Shown here: one piece after another, positions 1 to 8,728 of the stretch
Layout: each line of letters begins with the position of its first letter
Numbering within the stretch: the stretch's first letter is position 1
From: Nocardioides sp. R-C-SC26
Lineage (GTDB): Bacteria > Actinomycetota > Actinomycetes > Propionibacteriales > Nocardioidaceae
Reading direction: 5' to 3'
DNA length: 64,000 bases
NCBI RefSeq assembly: GCF_021246465.1
Contig: NZ_JAHRHK010000017.1
Coordinates: 1-64,000, forward strand
The notes under the pieces: model-generated
Databases searched by the model: none
Seen by the model: only the letters and a program-made list of their open reading frames with translations
What the model was told of the DNA's origin: nothing
Translations under genes and position numbers: made by a program

Positions 1-23
1 GGAGAGTAGGACGCCGCCGAACA
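1..23 (+). rRNA. 5S rRNA, 3' end only (partial)
   Basis: The first bases, GGAGAGTAGGACGCCGCCGA, match the conserved 3' strand of actinobacterial 5S rRNA (helix I plus the GGGAGAGTAGG segment). The gene runs off the left edge, so a ribosomal RNA operon lies immediately upstream. The exact 3' end is estimated. It is followed 10 nt later by a strong hairpin, as expected for an rrn terminator. Confidence 0.75.
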
Positions 24-32
24 AACATTCGC

Positions 33-66
33 AAGAGGGCGACCCGTTAAGGGTCGCCCTCTTGTT
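33..66 (+). terminator. rRNA operon terminator hairpin
   Basis: A perfect 13-bp stem (33-45 with 51-63) closes a 5-nt loop GTTAA and is followed by a T-containing stretch. It lies directly behind the 5S rRNA end and should stop rrn transcription before the ABC transporter operon. Confidence 0.85.
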
Positions 67-187
67 GCATTTGGCAACGTTTTCTTCGGGGTGTGCTCGC
101 GTTCGTGACAGGAGCTTTGGAGATTCGTATTTCGGTTTGGTAACGAAGGACCGCCGCGAGCCTGATCGGTTCCGATCTCCGACACTA

Positions 188-203
188 TGTGACGCCAGTC
201 ACA
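188..203. promoter_or_regulatory. CRP/GlxR-type operator, perfect TGTGA-N6-TCACA
   Basis: TGTGACGCCAGTCACA is an exact match to the CRP-family consensus used by actinobacterial GlxR and mycobacterial Crp. It ends 37 bp before the GTG start of the first gene of the ABC transporter/acyl-CoA ligase operon. cAMP-responsive control is inferred. No crp gene is in the window. Confidence 0.6.
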
Positions 204-240
204 GGGTCGGAGATGAGGGGAACCGAGTGTCGGTGATGGC

Positions 241-1029
241 GTGCTAGCTGTACACAATCTCGAGGTCGTATACGGGGAGGTCGTGCTCGCCCTGAGGGGC
301 GTGTCGCTTGAGGTGCCCCCAGGCGCGATCGTCGCGCTGCTCGGTGCCAACGGCGCCGGTAAGTCGTCCCTTCTGCGCGCGATGAGTGGGCTTCTCGATG
401 TTCACGACGGATCGGTGCGAAAGGGCTCGGTGACGCTCGATGGAGCCCGCATCGACCATCTCGATGCCTCGACCGTCGCTCGGCGCGGGGTGAAGCACGT
501 CCTCGAGGGACGCCGGGTCTTCAAGGAGCTGAGCGTCGAGGAGAATCTCCGTGTCGGCGGCCACGGGTTCCGTGGCCCGCTCGGCGAGAACCTCGAGCAC
601 GTCTACGACCTCTTCCCGCGGCTCGCCGAACGTCGAGGCGGTCAGGCCGGCTACCTCTCGGGTGGCGAGCAGCAGATGTTGGCGATCGGGAGGGCGCTCA
701 TGTCCCGACCCTCCTATCTGCTGCTCGACGAGCCGAGTCTGGGGCTGGCGCCGCTCGTCGTGGCGCAGATCCGCGACATCATCGTGGAGATCAATCGCCA
801 GGGAACCAGCGTGCTCCTGGTCGAGCAGAACGCCACGATGGCGCTGCAGATCGCAGACCACGGCTACGTCGTCGAGACGGGCCGAGTCGTCATGGACCGC
901 CCGGCAGCGGAGCTGATGGCCGATACCGACATCCGGGAGTTCTATCTCGGGCTGGGCGCCGAGGATGCATCTCGCACGTCGTATCGGGACATCAAGCACT
1001 ACCGGCGGCGGAAGAGGTGGGCGTCGTGA
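241..1029 (+). CDS. livF: Liv-type ABC transporter ATP-binding protein (LivF family)
   Basis: This is one of two cytoplasmic ATPases powering a branched-chain-amino-acid-type (HAAT) importer. Walker A GANGAGKS lies at residues 35-42, the signature LSGGE near residue 139, Walker B LLLDEP near 160, followed by the LivF-typical VEQN stretch. At 262 aa it is slightly longer than classical LivF (about 235) because of a basic C-terminal tail. GTG at 241 is the only in-frame start after a stop at 214; no good Shine-Dalgarno sequence is near it. It is the first gene of a tightly overlapping operon (GTGA overlap with the next gene). The substrate cannot be read from the sequence. The acyl-CoA ligase in the operon points to an organic or fatty acid rather than an amino acid. 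Confidence 0.9.
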   Translation: MLAVHNLEVVYGEVVLALRGVSLEVPPGAIVALLGANGAGKSSLLRAMSGLLDVHDGSVRKGSVTLDGARIDHLDASTVARRGVKHVLEGRRVFKELSVEENLRVGGHGFRGPLGENLEHVYDLFPRLAERRGGQAGYLSGGEQQMLAIGRALMSRPSYLLLDEPSLGLAPLVVAQIRDIIVEINRQGTSVLLVEQNATMALQIADHGYVVETGRVVMDRPAAELMADTDIREFYLGLGAEDASRTSYRDIKHYRRRKRWAS

Positions 1030-1826
1030 CCGCGGTGCTGGAGGTGCGCGATGTGTCGTTGCGATTCGGCTCGGTCACGGCTGTGGACTCGGTGTCGTTC
1101 GACGTGGCGGAGCATGAGCTCTTCGCGGTCATCGGGCCCAACGGCGCGGGGAAGACGAGCATCTTCAATGTGTTGTCTGGCGTCTATCGCCCGCAACAGG
1201 GCTCGGTGTCCCTTGCGGGGGAGTCGGTGCTCGGGCTACGTCCGGCTCAGATCGCCAAGCGTGGTCTCGCGCGGACGTTCCAGAACATCGAGCTGTTCGC
1301 GAACCTCACGGTCGTCGACAACCTGATGCTCGGCCGACACCAGCATGTGCGCTACGGGCCGTTGGCGGCCATCGCGTGGCTCGGGCGGGCCCGCGCGGAA
1401 GAGCTTCGTCACCGTGCTGTCGTCGAGGAGATCATCGACTTCCTCGGTCTGGCGGCGTGGCGCATGCTGCCGGTCGGCATGCTGCCGTACGGCGTTCAGA
1501 AGCGCGTCGAGCTGGGCCGCGCTCTGGCCATGGAGCCTCGACTCCTCCTGCTGGATGAGCCGGTCGCAGGCATGAACCTGGAGGAGACCGAGGACATGGC
1601 GCGCTTCATCAACGACATTCGCGCCGAGCTGAAGATTCCGATGATCATGGTCGAGCACGACATGGGCCTGGTGATGGATCTCGCTGACCGTGTCATGGTC
1701 CTCGACTTCGGAAAGCCCATCACCACCGGGGTTCCAGCAGATGTGCAGCGCAATCCGGACGTCGTCGCGGCGTACCTCGGCGGTGCGGTCATCGAGGAGG
1801 CCACGTCCGAGGAGGTGTCGTCATGA
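1026..1826 (+). CDS. livG: Liv-type ABC transporter ATP-binding protein (LivG family)
   Basis: Second ATPase of the importer, 266 aa from the GTG at 1026, whose last bases form the stop of the upstream gene (GTGA overlap). A GTG at 1017 is a possible alternative start. Walker A GPNGAGKT is at about residues 37-44. The C-loop reads LPYGVQKR instead of LSGGQ, which is normal for the LivG branch. Walker B LLLLDEP is near 175, and VEHDM supplies the switch histidine. It is expected to pair with the LivF-type subunit and dock on the LivH/LivM permeases. The next gene overlaps by ATGA, so all subunits are probably translationally coupled. Confidence 0.92.
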   Translation: MTAVLEVRDVSLRFGSVTAVDSVSFDVAEHELFAVIGPNGAGKTSIFNVLSGVYRPQQGSVSLAGESVLGLRPAQIAKRGLARTFQNIELFANLTVVDNLMLGRHQHVRYGPLAAIAWLGRARAEELRHRAVVEEIIDFLGLAAWRMLPVGMLPYGVQKRVELGRALAMEPRLLLLDEPVAGMNLEETEDMARFINDIRAELKIPMIMVEHDMGLVMDLADRVMVLDFGKPITTGVPADVQRNPDVVAAYLGGAVIEEATSEEVSS

Positions 1827-3664
1827 CGACGTCGACCCTGGCTTCGATGGTGCGTGCCCGCGCGCAGAGTCACCCCCACGACGTCGCGATGCGGCACAAA
1901 TCGCTCGGCGTGTGGCGAGAGACCTCGTGGGCTGAGTACTGGGACCTCGTCGAGTGTGCGGGACACGCTCTGATCTCGTTGGGCATCGAACCCGGCGACC
2001 GCGTCTCGATCCAGTCGGAGAACCGGCCCGAGTGGCTGGTCTTGGACATGGCGACCGTCGCGGTCCGGGGTGTCACCGTGGGGTTGTACCCGACGAACCC
2101 GGCCAACGACGTGGCCTACCTCGTCGGGCACAGCGGCAGCACGGTCCACTTCGCTGAGGACCAGGAGCAGCTGGACAAGCTGCTCGACGTGAGCGACCGC
2201 TGCCCTGAGGTGGCACGCATCGTCTACAGCGAGGCCCGGGGGATCGTGGGACGATACGACGATCCGCGGCTGCTGTCGTGGGAGGAGTTCATGGCCATCG
2301 GTCGCGACCATCGGTCTGCGTCGAACGGAGCCGTTGCCGATCGTATGCGTGCCGCGCAGGACGACGACGTCATCACACTCGTCTACACCTCTGGCACGAC
2401 CGGCCCTCCCAAGGGAGCGATGCTCACCGTTGCCAACGCTGCCTACGCGTTGGAGACCGTCCTGGAGCGCGACGGGTTCGCAGACCCGGCGCCGGGCCCG
2501 ACCGACCTGACGCTGTCCTACCTGCCGTTGTGTCACGTCGCAGAGCGGTTCTTCACCACCTGGTTCAACGCGGGCGCCGGCGTTCAGACGAACTTCGCCG
2601 AGTCGATCGAGACCGTGCCGGCGAACCTGAGAGAGATTCAGCCCACGCTGTTCTTCGCCGTGCCACGGGTCTGGGAGAAACTGCTCGCGACCACCCGGAT
2701 CAAGATCGACAGCGCCACGCGACTCAAGCGCACCTACGCACGGTTCTGGCTCCGCCGCGCCGACAAGATCGGCGAGGTCCTGGTGCGGACCGGAGGGAGC
2801 CACACCCCCGCAAGCCGGGCTGTCTATCTGGTCGGGTGGGTGCTGTTCTTCCGCGCGCTCCAGACCCGACTCGGGCTGCGTCGGGTGCGCCACGCCATGT
2901 GTGGTGCGGCGCCGGTCTCCCCGGAGGTGCTTCGGTTCTTCATGGGCATCGGCGTGCCGGTGCACGAGGTCTACGGGATGACGGAGAACGCCGCCCTGGC
3001 CACGGGCAATCGGCCAGGACGCGTCCGGCTGGGAACGGTCGGTGAGGCCCTCCCGGGCGTCGAGCTGCGTCTCGACGAGGAGACCGGCGAGGTGCTGACC
3101 CGCCATCCCGGGGTCTTCGCCGGCTACTGGCGCGACGACGAGGCGACCGCACGCACCGTCGACAGCGACGGGTGGCTGCACACCGGCGACGTCGGCGCCT
3201 GGGTCGAGGGAACCTACCTCGCGATCACCGACCGGATGAAGGACATCATCATCACCTCGGGAGGGAAGAACATCGCCCCTTCGGAGATCGAGAACGCGCT
3301 GAAGGCGTCCCCGTTCATCAAGGAGGCCATCGTGATCGGCGATGGTCGCAAGTACCTGACAGCGCTCATCGGCATCGAGTTGGACACCGTCGGTGACTGG
3401 GCGCAACGCAAGGGCCTCGCTTTCACCACCTACCGGGATCTGTCGGAGAAGTCGGAGGTGCGCGACCTCGTTCAGCAGGTGGTGCAGCAGGTCAACGACC
3501 TGCACAACCCGGTGGAGCAGATCAAGGACTTCCGGTTGCTGCCCAAGGAGCTCGACCACGAGGACGGCGAGTTGACCGCGACGCAGAAGGTCAAGCGCGC
3601 CGCGATCGACCGTGCCTACGGCGAACTGGTCGGTGCGATGTACGGCGGAGGTGGCGCGTCGTGA
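1823..3664 (+). CDS. AMP-dependent (long-chain) acyl-CoA synthetase, FadD-like
   Basis: ANL-superfamily adenylating enzyme that activates a carboxylic acid to its CoA thioester with ATP. Hallmarks: P-loop YTSGTTGPPKG near residue 190, VYGMTE near 382, GWLHTGD near 450, the hinge region MKDIIITSGGKNI near 472, and a C-terminal lysine segment TQKVK near 585. At 613 aa it has the usual length of long-chain acyl-CoA ligases. It sits inside an ABC importer operon, between the ATPase and permease genes, with 4-nt overlaps on both sides. It probably traps the imported acid as CoA ester (vectorial acylation). Chain length and substrate are unknown. Confidence 0.9.
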   Translation: MTTSTLASMVRARAQSHPHDVAMRHKSLGVWRETSWAEYWDLVECAGHALISLGIEPGDRVSIQSENRPEWLVLDMATVAVRGVTVGLYPTNPANDVAYLVGHSGSTVHFAEDQEQLDKLLDVSDRCPEVARIVYSEARGIVGRYDDPRLLSWEEFMAIGRDHRSASNGAVADRMRAAQDDDVITLVYTSGTTGPPKGAMLTVANAAYALETVLERDGFADPAPGPTDLTLSYLPLCHVAERFFTTWFNAGAGVQTNFAESIETVPANLREIQPTLFFAVPRVWEKLLATTRIKIDSATRLKRTYARFWLRRADKIGEVLVRTGGSHTPASRAVYLVGWVLFFRALQTRLGLRRVRHAMCGAAPVSPEVLRFFMGIGVPVHEVYGMTENAALATGNRPGRVRLGTVGEALPGVELRLDEETGEVLTRHPGVFAGYWRDDEATARTVDSDGWLHTGDVGAWVEGTYLAITDRMKDIIITSGGKNIAPSEIENALKASPFIKEAIVIGDGRKYLTALIGIELDTVGDWAQRKGLAFTTYRDLSEKSEVRDLVQQVVQQVNDLHNPVEQIKDFRLLPKELDHEDGELTATQKVKRAAIDRAYGELVGAMYGGGGAS

Positions 3665-4548
3665 CCGAGCTCCTCACCGCAGTGAGCAACGGCGTAGGAC
3701 AAGGGGCGGTCTACGTCCTGCTGGCGCTCGGATTCGTGATCATCTACAAGTCGTCGCACGTCATCAGCTTCGCGCAGCCGTCGTTCATGATGGCCGGCGC
3801 CGTGCTGGTGAGTCATCTGACTCCGAAGATCGGCTTCTGGGCGGCCGCGGTGATCGGGCCACTGCTGATCGGACTCGTGGCACTCGTCGTCGAGCGGCTC
3901 GTCATTCGTCCGATGGTCGGCAAGGCGGTGTTCGTGATCGCGATCATCACGATCGGGGTCGACATCGTCGTCCGTGTGGTCACGGGAGCATTCCTCGGTG
4001 TCGATCCCCGCGTGATCGGGGACCCCTGGGGGCTGGACACCGTCACGGTGGGAGGGGTTCAGATCGAGCACCGCCACATCGCGGCCCTGGTGACCATGAC
4101 CGTCGTCGTCATGCTGCTGATCGGGTTCTTCCGTTTCACGCGTCTGGGTCTCGCGACTCGCGCGGCCGCGCTGGACCAGGAGGCGGCGATGGCCCAAGGC
4201 GTCAACGTGGGAACGGTCTTCGCCGTGTCCTGGGGGCTCGCCGGTGTACTCGCCGCGTTGGCCGGCATCTTCGCCTCCGGCGGGCAACCGTTGGATCAGA
4301 ACCTCTGGGTGATCGCGCTCGCCGCGCTCCCGGTGATCATCCTCGGAGGCTTGGACTCCCTCGGCGGCGCTGTCGTCGCCGGATTGTTGATCGGGGTCGT
4401 GGAGTCGGTCGTGCGGTCCTACCACCGTGACTGGTTCCCGGGGCTGGACGGCAACACCGGGAGCCTGGCTCCGTACGTGGTGATGCTGCTGGTGCTGCTC
4501 GTGCGTCCGCAAGGTCTCTTCGGCACGAAGGAGGTCCAGCGAGTATGA
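3661..4548 (+). CDS. livH: Liv-type ABC transporter permease (LivH family)
   Basis: Inner-membrane permease of 295 aa with about eight hydrophobic segments. It has the typical LivH opening (an N-terminal helix with a long hydrophobic stretch) and ends with VMLLVLLVRPQGLFG, a motif common to this family. GTG at 3661 overlaps the ligase stop. It should form a heterodimeric channel with the next gene product. No unusual features. Confidence 0.92.
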   Translation: MTELLTAVSNGVGQGAVYVLLALGFVIIYKSSHVISFAQPSFMMAGAVLVSHLTPKIGFWAAAVIGPLLIGLVALVVERLVIRPMVGKAVFVIAIITIGVDIVVRVVTGAFLGVDPRVIGDPWGLDTVTVGGVQIEHRHIAALVTMTVVVMLLIGFFRFTRLGLATRAAALDQEAAMAQGVNVGTVFAVSWGLAGVLAALAGIFASGGQPLDQNLWVIALAALPVIILGGLDSLGGAVVAGLLIGVVESVVRSYHRDWFPGLDGNTGSLAPYVVMLLVLLVRPQGLFGTKEVQRV

Positions 4549-5720
4549 GCGTCTCGACGCATTCCGGGCACCGCGCACCGATGAGTACGGGCCCGGCCCG
4601 TGGGCCCCGACGGCCCCGGCGGCTCTGGGGGCGACCCGAGCTCTTCACCGACTACCGCCAGGACATGGCGTTTCTCAACACCCGCCCCAAGCAGCTCGGC
4701 GTCCTCGCACTCGTCGCGGCGGCCACGCTCGTGCCGTTCATGCTCGAGGACGACCTGCTCAAGTTGCTGGGGGCGGGCCTCGTTCTCGCGATCGGTGCCA
4801 TCGGTCTCAACCTCCTGACCGGATACGCGGGCCAGGTCTCTCTCGGGCACGCCTTCTTCGTCGGCGTCGGCGCCTACACCGCCGCCGCGCTGGCAGGGGA
4901 CCCCGACGGCCGCTACCTCGGATTCGGCGTCGAGTTCGTCCCGCTCTGGATCTTCGCCGCCGGGGCCGTGGCGGCGTTGTGCGGGGTGATCGTGGCGCCG
5001 CTGGCGACTCGTCTCCGAGGGCTGTACCTGGCCGTGGTGACGCTGGGGCTGGTCGTCATCGGCGGTTACGTGTTCGCCGAGTGGCGGGAGCTGTCCGGCG
5101 GACCGCAGGTGGGGCGCCCGGCCCCGGAGCCGGTCGTCTTCGGCGTCGAGTTGACCGGCGACGGCACCTACACGGAGGAGCAGAAGCTGTTCTGGTTCTT
5201 CCTGGTCGTGCTCATCGTGATGGCCGTCGCCGCGCGGAACATCGCCCGTTCCAAGATCGGGCGGGCCTTCGCCGCCATCCGGGATCGCGACGTCGCCGCC
5301 GGTGTCATGGGCGTGGAGCTCTCGCGCTACAAGCTCATCGCGTTCACGATCTCCTCGTTCTACGCCGGTGTCTGCGGCTCGCTCCTGTTCGTGGCGAACG
5401 GAACCTTCGGCCCCGAGCGATTCAGCCTGCTCCTGTCGGTGCAGTTCATCGCGATGGTCCTGATCGGGGGAGTGGCGACCGTGTCGGGAGCGATCATGGG
5501 CGCGATGCTCATCGCGATGCTCCCGCGCATCGCCGGCGAGCTGCCGCACTACCTCTCGTTCGTGTCGTCGTCTCCGACGGACCATCCGAACATCTTCGAG
5601 GTCGAGGTCGCCTTCTACGGCCTGCTCATCATCGCGTTCCTGTTGTTCGAGCCACGGGGCCTCTTCGGCATCTGGCTGCGAATCAGGACCTATTGGAAGA
5701 GTTTCCCGTTCTCCTACTGA
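4545..5720 (+). CDS. livM: Liv-type ABC transporter permease (LivM family)
   Basis: Second permease, 391 aa. Start ATG 4545 overlaps the livH stop (ATGA) and has a strong GAAGGAGG ribosome site 7 nt upstream. The LivM/LivH signature NLLTGYAGQVSLGHAFF is near residue 90. The EAA-like cytoplasmic loop (AAIRDRDVAAGVMGV) that contacts the ATPases is near residue 245. The first 45 residues are a polar extension (rich in R, P, S) before the first membrane helix. The C-terminus again carries LLFEPRGLFGIW. Confidence 0.92.
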   Translation: MSVSTHSGHRAPMSTGPARGPRRPRRLWGRPELFTDYRQDMAFLNTRPKQLGVLALVAAATLVPFMLEDDLLKLLGAGLVLAIGAIGLNLLTGYAGQVSLGHAFFVGVGAYTAAALAGDPDGRYLGFGVEFVPLWIFAAGAVAALCGVIVAPLATRLRGLYLAVVTLGLVVIGGYVFAEWRELSGGPQVGRPAPEPVVFGVELTGDGTYTEEQKLFWFFLVVLIVMAVAARNIARSKIGRAFAAIRDRDVAAGVMGVELSRYKLIAFTISSFYAGVCGSLLFVANGTFGPERFSLLLSVQFIAMVLIGGVATVSGAIMGAMLIAMLPRIAGELPHYLSFVSSSPTDHPNIFEVEVAFYGLLIIAFLLFEPRGLFGIWLRIRTYWKSFPFSY

Positions 5721-5745
5721 GGCGGGGCAGATGAAAGGAACCTGG

Positions 5746-7026
5746 ATGAACAAGACCATCCGTCGACTCGCCGTGGGTGCAGTCGCAAGCACGCTCGTGC
5801 TGACGGGGTGTGGCCGTGACAGCGACTCCTCCGCCGACGGCTCCACCGTCGGTGTCACCAGCGAACCCTGCCCCGACGCCGTCGACGAGGACAAGGGCTG
5901 CATCTACCTCGGCGTCATCAGCGACCTGACCGGGCCGTTCGCTCCGGTCGGTGTGCCGTTGACGGCGGGTGGCAAGGCCTTCTGGGACTACGTGAACGCC
6001 AACGGTGGTGTCGGCGACTACGAGGTCAACGTCACGGCGAACACCAAGGACAACCAGTACAACCCCGAGACGCATGCCCAGGCCTACTCCCAGATCAAGG
6101 GCGACATCCTGGCAATGGCCCAGTCGCTCGGCACCGTGGCGACCGAGGCGATGCTCGCGGACTCCGACGCGGACGAACTGCTCGTCGTTCCCGCGACGCT
6201 CGGCTCCAACTGGCTGTTCGAGGACCGGGTCCTGGAGATCGGCACCAGCTACTGCGCCGAGGCGATGAACGCGGTCGACTACGGGGTGGACGAACTGGGG
6301 GCCAAGGGGGTCGCGGCCGTGCACTTCCCCGGCGACTATGGCGACGACGCCATGGTCGGTGCGAGGATCGCCGCCGAGGAGCGCGGCGTGAAGTTCACCG
6401 ACATCACCGTCGACCCGACCGCGACGAGCCAGGACGCCAGCGTGAAGGCGGTACTGGACTCCGGCGCCGACCTCGTCGTCATCTCCACCGGACCGACGCA
6501 GGTGGCCGAGATCGTCGGTGGGGCCGTCGCGAGCGGATTCAAGGGCAAGTTCATCGGCTCGATCCCGACCTGGAATGCCGCGCTTCTCGGTTCCCCGGCT
6601 GGTCCGGCTCTCGAGGCTGCCTACCTGTGGGCGACGTCGTTCCCGCTGTGGGACACCGACAGCGCCGGGTTCGAGGCCATGCGGGAGGCGAACGGCGCGG
6701 AGACACCGAACGACTACTACGCGCTCGGCTGGAGCGGCGGCTACATCATGAAGGCCGTGCTCGAGCAGGCCATCGCCGACGACGACCTGACCCAGGCGGG
6801 GCTGCTCGCTGCCGCGAAGGCGATGACGACGGTCGAGTCCGAGGGCATGCTGCCTGAGGGTTCCGGCAACTACGCGGGCGACCCGAACGAGGCCGCGGTA
6901 CGGGTGAGCCAGTTCGGCATCCCGACGAAGGGCGCGAGCACCGGCATCGGCCCCGACGTCGACTTCTTCACCGGGCCGACCGCTGCCGGCTACCAGTTCG
7001 AGGAGGCGTGCTACCTGCAGAAGTAA
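5746..7026 (+). CDS. ABC transporter substrate-binding lipoprotein (LivK/Peripla_BP_6 family)
   Basis: Extracytoplasmic solute receptor of the upstream importer, 426 aa. ATG 5746 is preferred because AAAGGA lies 7 nt before it; ATG 5731 gives five extra residues. The N-terminus is a lipoprotein signal with lipobox LTGC (Cys22), so the receptor is membrane-anchored. The mature part begins IYLGVISDLTGPFAPVG, the type I periplasmic-binding fold used by Liv-type and aromatic- or fatty-acid-type receptors. The gene closes the operon and is followed by a strong terminator. The ligand is unknown. Confidence 0.9.
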   Translation: MNKTIRRLAVGAVASTLVLTGCGRDSDSSADGSTVGVTSEPCPDAVDEDKGCIYLGVISDLTGPFAPVGVPLTAGGKAFWDYVNANGGVGDYEVNVTANTKDNQYNPETHAQAYSQIKGDILAMAQSLGTVATEAMLADSDADELLVVPATLGSNWLFEDRVLEIGTSYCAEAMNAVDYGVDELGAKGVAAVHFPGDYGDDAMVGARIAAEERGVKFTDITVDPTATSQDASVKAVLDSGADLVVISTGPTQVAEIVGGAVASGFKGKFIGSIPTWNAALLGSPAGPALEAAYLWATSFPLWDTDSAGFEAMREANGAETPNDYYALGWSGGYIMKAVLEQAIADDDLTQAGLLAAAKAMTTVESEGMLPEGSGNYAGDPNEAAVRVSQFGIPTKGASTGIGPDVDFFTGPTAAGYQFEEACYLQK

Positions 7027-7044
7027 CGAGCACCGAGAAGCACG

Positions 7045-7080
7045 AACGGGGGCGAGCCGGTACGCCGGCTCGCCCCCGTT
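7045..7080 (+). terminator. Strong terminator after the ABC/FadD operon
   Basis: A perfect 16-bp GC-rich stem (7045-7060 with 7065-7080) around a 4-nt loop lies 18 nt behind the binding-protein stop codon. It has no long T-run, as is usual in actinobacteria. Confidence 0.85.
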
Positions 7081-7212
7081 GCATGTCCGGCTGTGCTCGT
7101 CGTCCCGGGATCGTCCCTCGGCGAGGGTTCTCCCACCTCTCCACAGGCAGACCTCCCCGAGGACGCCCTGATGTCGGCGTCGGCGAGCAGTCTCGACCGC
7201 GGAGGTGAAGTG

Positions 7213-7626
7213 ATGTCGACCACGACGGAGCAGATGCAGAACAAGGAACGGTCACCCGCAGGACCGGGGCAGGGCAGGAATGCGCACGACCCCGCCGACG
7301 TGGCGGTCAACGAGGTGAGACTGGTGGGGCGCGTCAGTGCGGTCGCCGACGAGCGGGTTCTCCCCAGCGGTGATCGCCTGGTCGGATTCAGGCTCGCGGT
7401 CGATCGGCCCGCGACGACGCCGGGCCGTCAGCGCGTGGATGCTCTGGAGTGCGCGGCCTGGTCACCACGTTGTCGCCGATCGGCGAGCCGATGGCGCGTC
7501 GGCGACGTCGTCGAGGTCGAGGGCGCGCTGCGACGGCGGTTCTTCCAGACCGGCGCGGGTGCTGCGTCCCGTGTGGAGGTCGAGGTCAGCGCTGCTCGGC
7601 TCGTTCGACGTTCCAGGGACGCATGA
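7213..7626 (+). CDS. Small single-stranded DNA-binding protein-like (OB-fold) protein
   Basis: A 137-aa protein. After a polar N-terminal 30 residues it shows the SSB-type strand pattern: NEVRLVGRVSA, a stretch like FRLAV, DALECAAW, then the GDVVEVEGALRRRFF segment typical of SSB/PriB OB folds. It lacks the acidic DDxPF tail of housekeeping SSB, so it is probably a paralogue of the short SsbB-like type. Start ATG 7213 follows GGAGGTGA by a few bases; longer upstream starts lack support. Its last 41 bp overlap the convergent DUF1015 gene. Function is inferred only from the fold. Confidence 0.7.
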   Translation: MSTTTEQMQNKERSPAGPGQGRNAHDPADVAVNEVRLVGRVSAVADERVLPSGDRLVGFRLAVDRPATTPGRQRVDALECAAWSPRCRRSASRWRVGDVVEVEGALRRRFFQTGAGAASRVEVEVSAARLVRRSRDA

Positions 7627-8722
7627 GCACGCCGGGCGGCGGCTTGGGCTGGAAGGACGTCGCCTTCTCGGGGAAGAGGCGACCGGCGGCGACGAAGTCG
7701 TGGACCTCGTCGAAGCCCGGCGCGGCGCAGAGCACCCCCACGCGGCCTTCCCGCGCAGCACCGTCGAGGGCGTCGCCCACGGAGTGGTGGAAGCTGATCG
7801 AGGTCGGGCCGTGCCGCAGTTGGGGGATGAGCGAGCGATGCAGGAGATCGACGTCCGGGCGGTCGCCTTCGCCGAGCGACACCACGACCCACCGATGAGT
7901 ATCGGTCGCCACCAGGGTGTGGGGTGCGAGGGCTGCGACGGCGTCGGCTCGCGTCGTCTCGCGCCGTGAGAGCCCGAGGGCATCGGCCGCCGCGACAACG
8001 TCGTCGACCGACGTCCCGTGGAGGACGCGGTGGATGGCGCCGAGGAAGAGGGGCGTGTCGTTCTGGTCCACCACCATGGCGAGTCCGTGGTCCAGGGCGC
8101 CGCCCGGACTGCGTTGCTGCAGGCGCAGGTAGGCGGCATAGCGGTGGTGCCCGTCCGCGATGACGGCGTCGGTGCCCGAGAGCAGCGCCGCAAGTCTCTC
8201 GAGTGTCTCCGGATCGGTGATGGACCACAGGCGATGGCGCTGCTCGCGTCTGTCCGTGAACGTCGCCGAGGGCGGCTGGTCCCGCACCGCGGCCAACTCG
8301 GCACGCAGAGCCTCCGGCGAGCGTTGGACGAGCAGGATCGGAGCAGGATTGAGCTCCATCTCGTTCATCCGGTCGGCGATGTCGTCGGCTTGACTGGGGT
8401 GGATGCCTTCATGCGGCACGACCGTGCCCGGCTCGCCCGGTGCCGCGCGGTGGGAGACGTCGAGCAGCCCGACGAGTCCGCGCACGGTGATGCCGCTCGC
8501 GGTGTACTCGTGGAGGTACAGCGCCGGGCCGGGCTCACGGATCATCGCGCCGCGCCGCTGCCATCGCTGCAACCGAGCCGCGACGTCCCGATAGGGCCGG
8601 GCCAACGCCCGACCTGCCGACGGATCGGCGACCCGTGACGGCGCCAGGCGGAGCGCCGTGAACGGGGTCAGCCGCAGCGGCCCGCCCAGCGCGGGCGGTG
8701 CCAGGGCTGGCCGGGAGTCCAT
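7586..8722 (-). CDS. DUF1015 family protein
   Basis: A 378-aa protein of the DUF1015 family, recognisable by IADGHHRYAAYL in the middle of the protein. The family is widespread, often near serine/phosphoserine metabolism genes, and has no established reaction. Start ATG at 8722 is chosen over an in-frame ATG 34 codons upstream because a TATCCT -10 box (8729-8734, minus strand) lies 6 nt before it, giving a leaderless transcript. It overlaps the SSB-like gene tail to tail and is divergent from the HAD phosphatase gene. Confidence 0.85.
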   Translation of the reverse strand: MDSRPALAPPALGGPLRLTPFTALRLAPSRVADPSAGRALARPYRDVAARLQRWQRRGAMIREPGPALYLHEYTASGITVRGLVGLLDVSHRAAPGEPGTVVPHEGIHPSQADDIADRMNEMELNPAPILLVQRSPEALRAELAAVRDQPPSATFTDRREQRHRLWSITDPETLERLAALLSGTDAVIADGHHRYAAYLRLQQRSPGGALDHGLAMVVDQNDTPLFLGAIHRVLHGTSVDDVVAAADALGLSRRETTRADAVAALAPHTLVATDTHRWVVVSLGEGDRPDVDLLHRSLIPQLRHGPTSISFHHSVGDALDGAAREGRVGVLCAAPGFDEVHDFVAAGRLFPEKATSFQPKPPPGVLMRPWNVERAEQR

Positions 8723-8728
8723 CCGGGC

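Noticed and set aside
62-247. A 61-codon open frame between the rRNA terminator and the first ABC gene
   Set aside because: No recognisable motif, its start lies inside the terminator tail, it crosses the CRP-type site and overlaps the next gene out of frame; it looks like chance coding in a promoter region.
1496-3559. A 687-codon antisense open frame opposite the acyl-CoA ligase
   Set aside because: Typical shadow frame of a high-GC gene; the translation has no domain and the plus-strand gene has full motifs.
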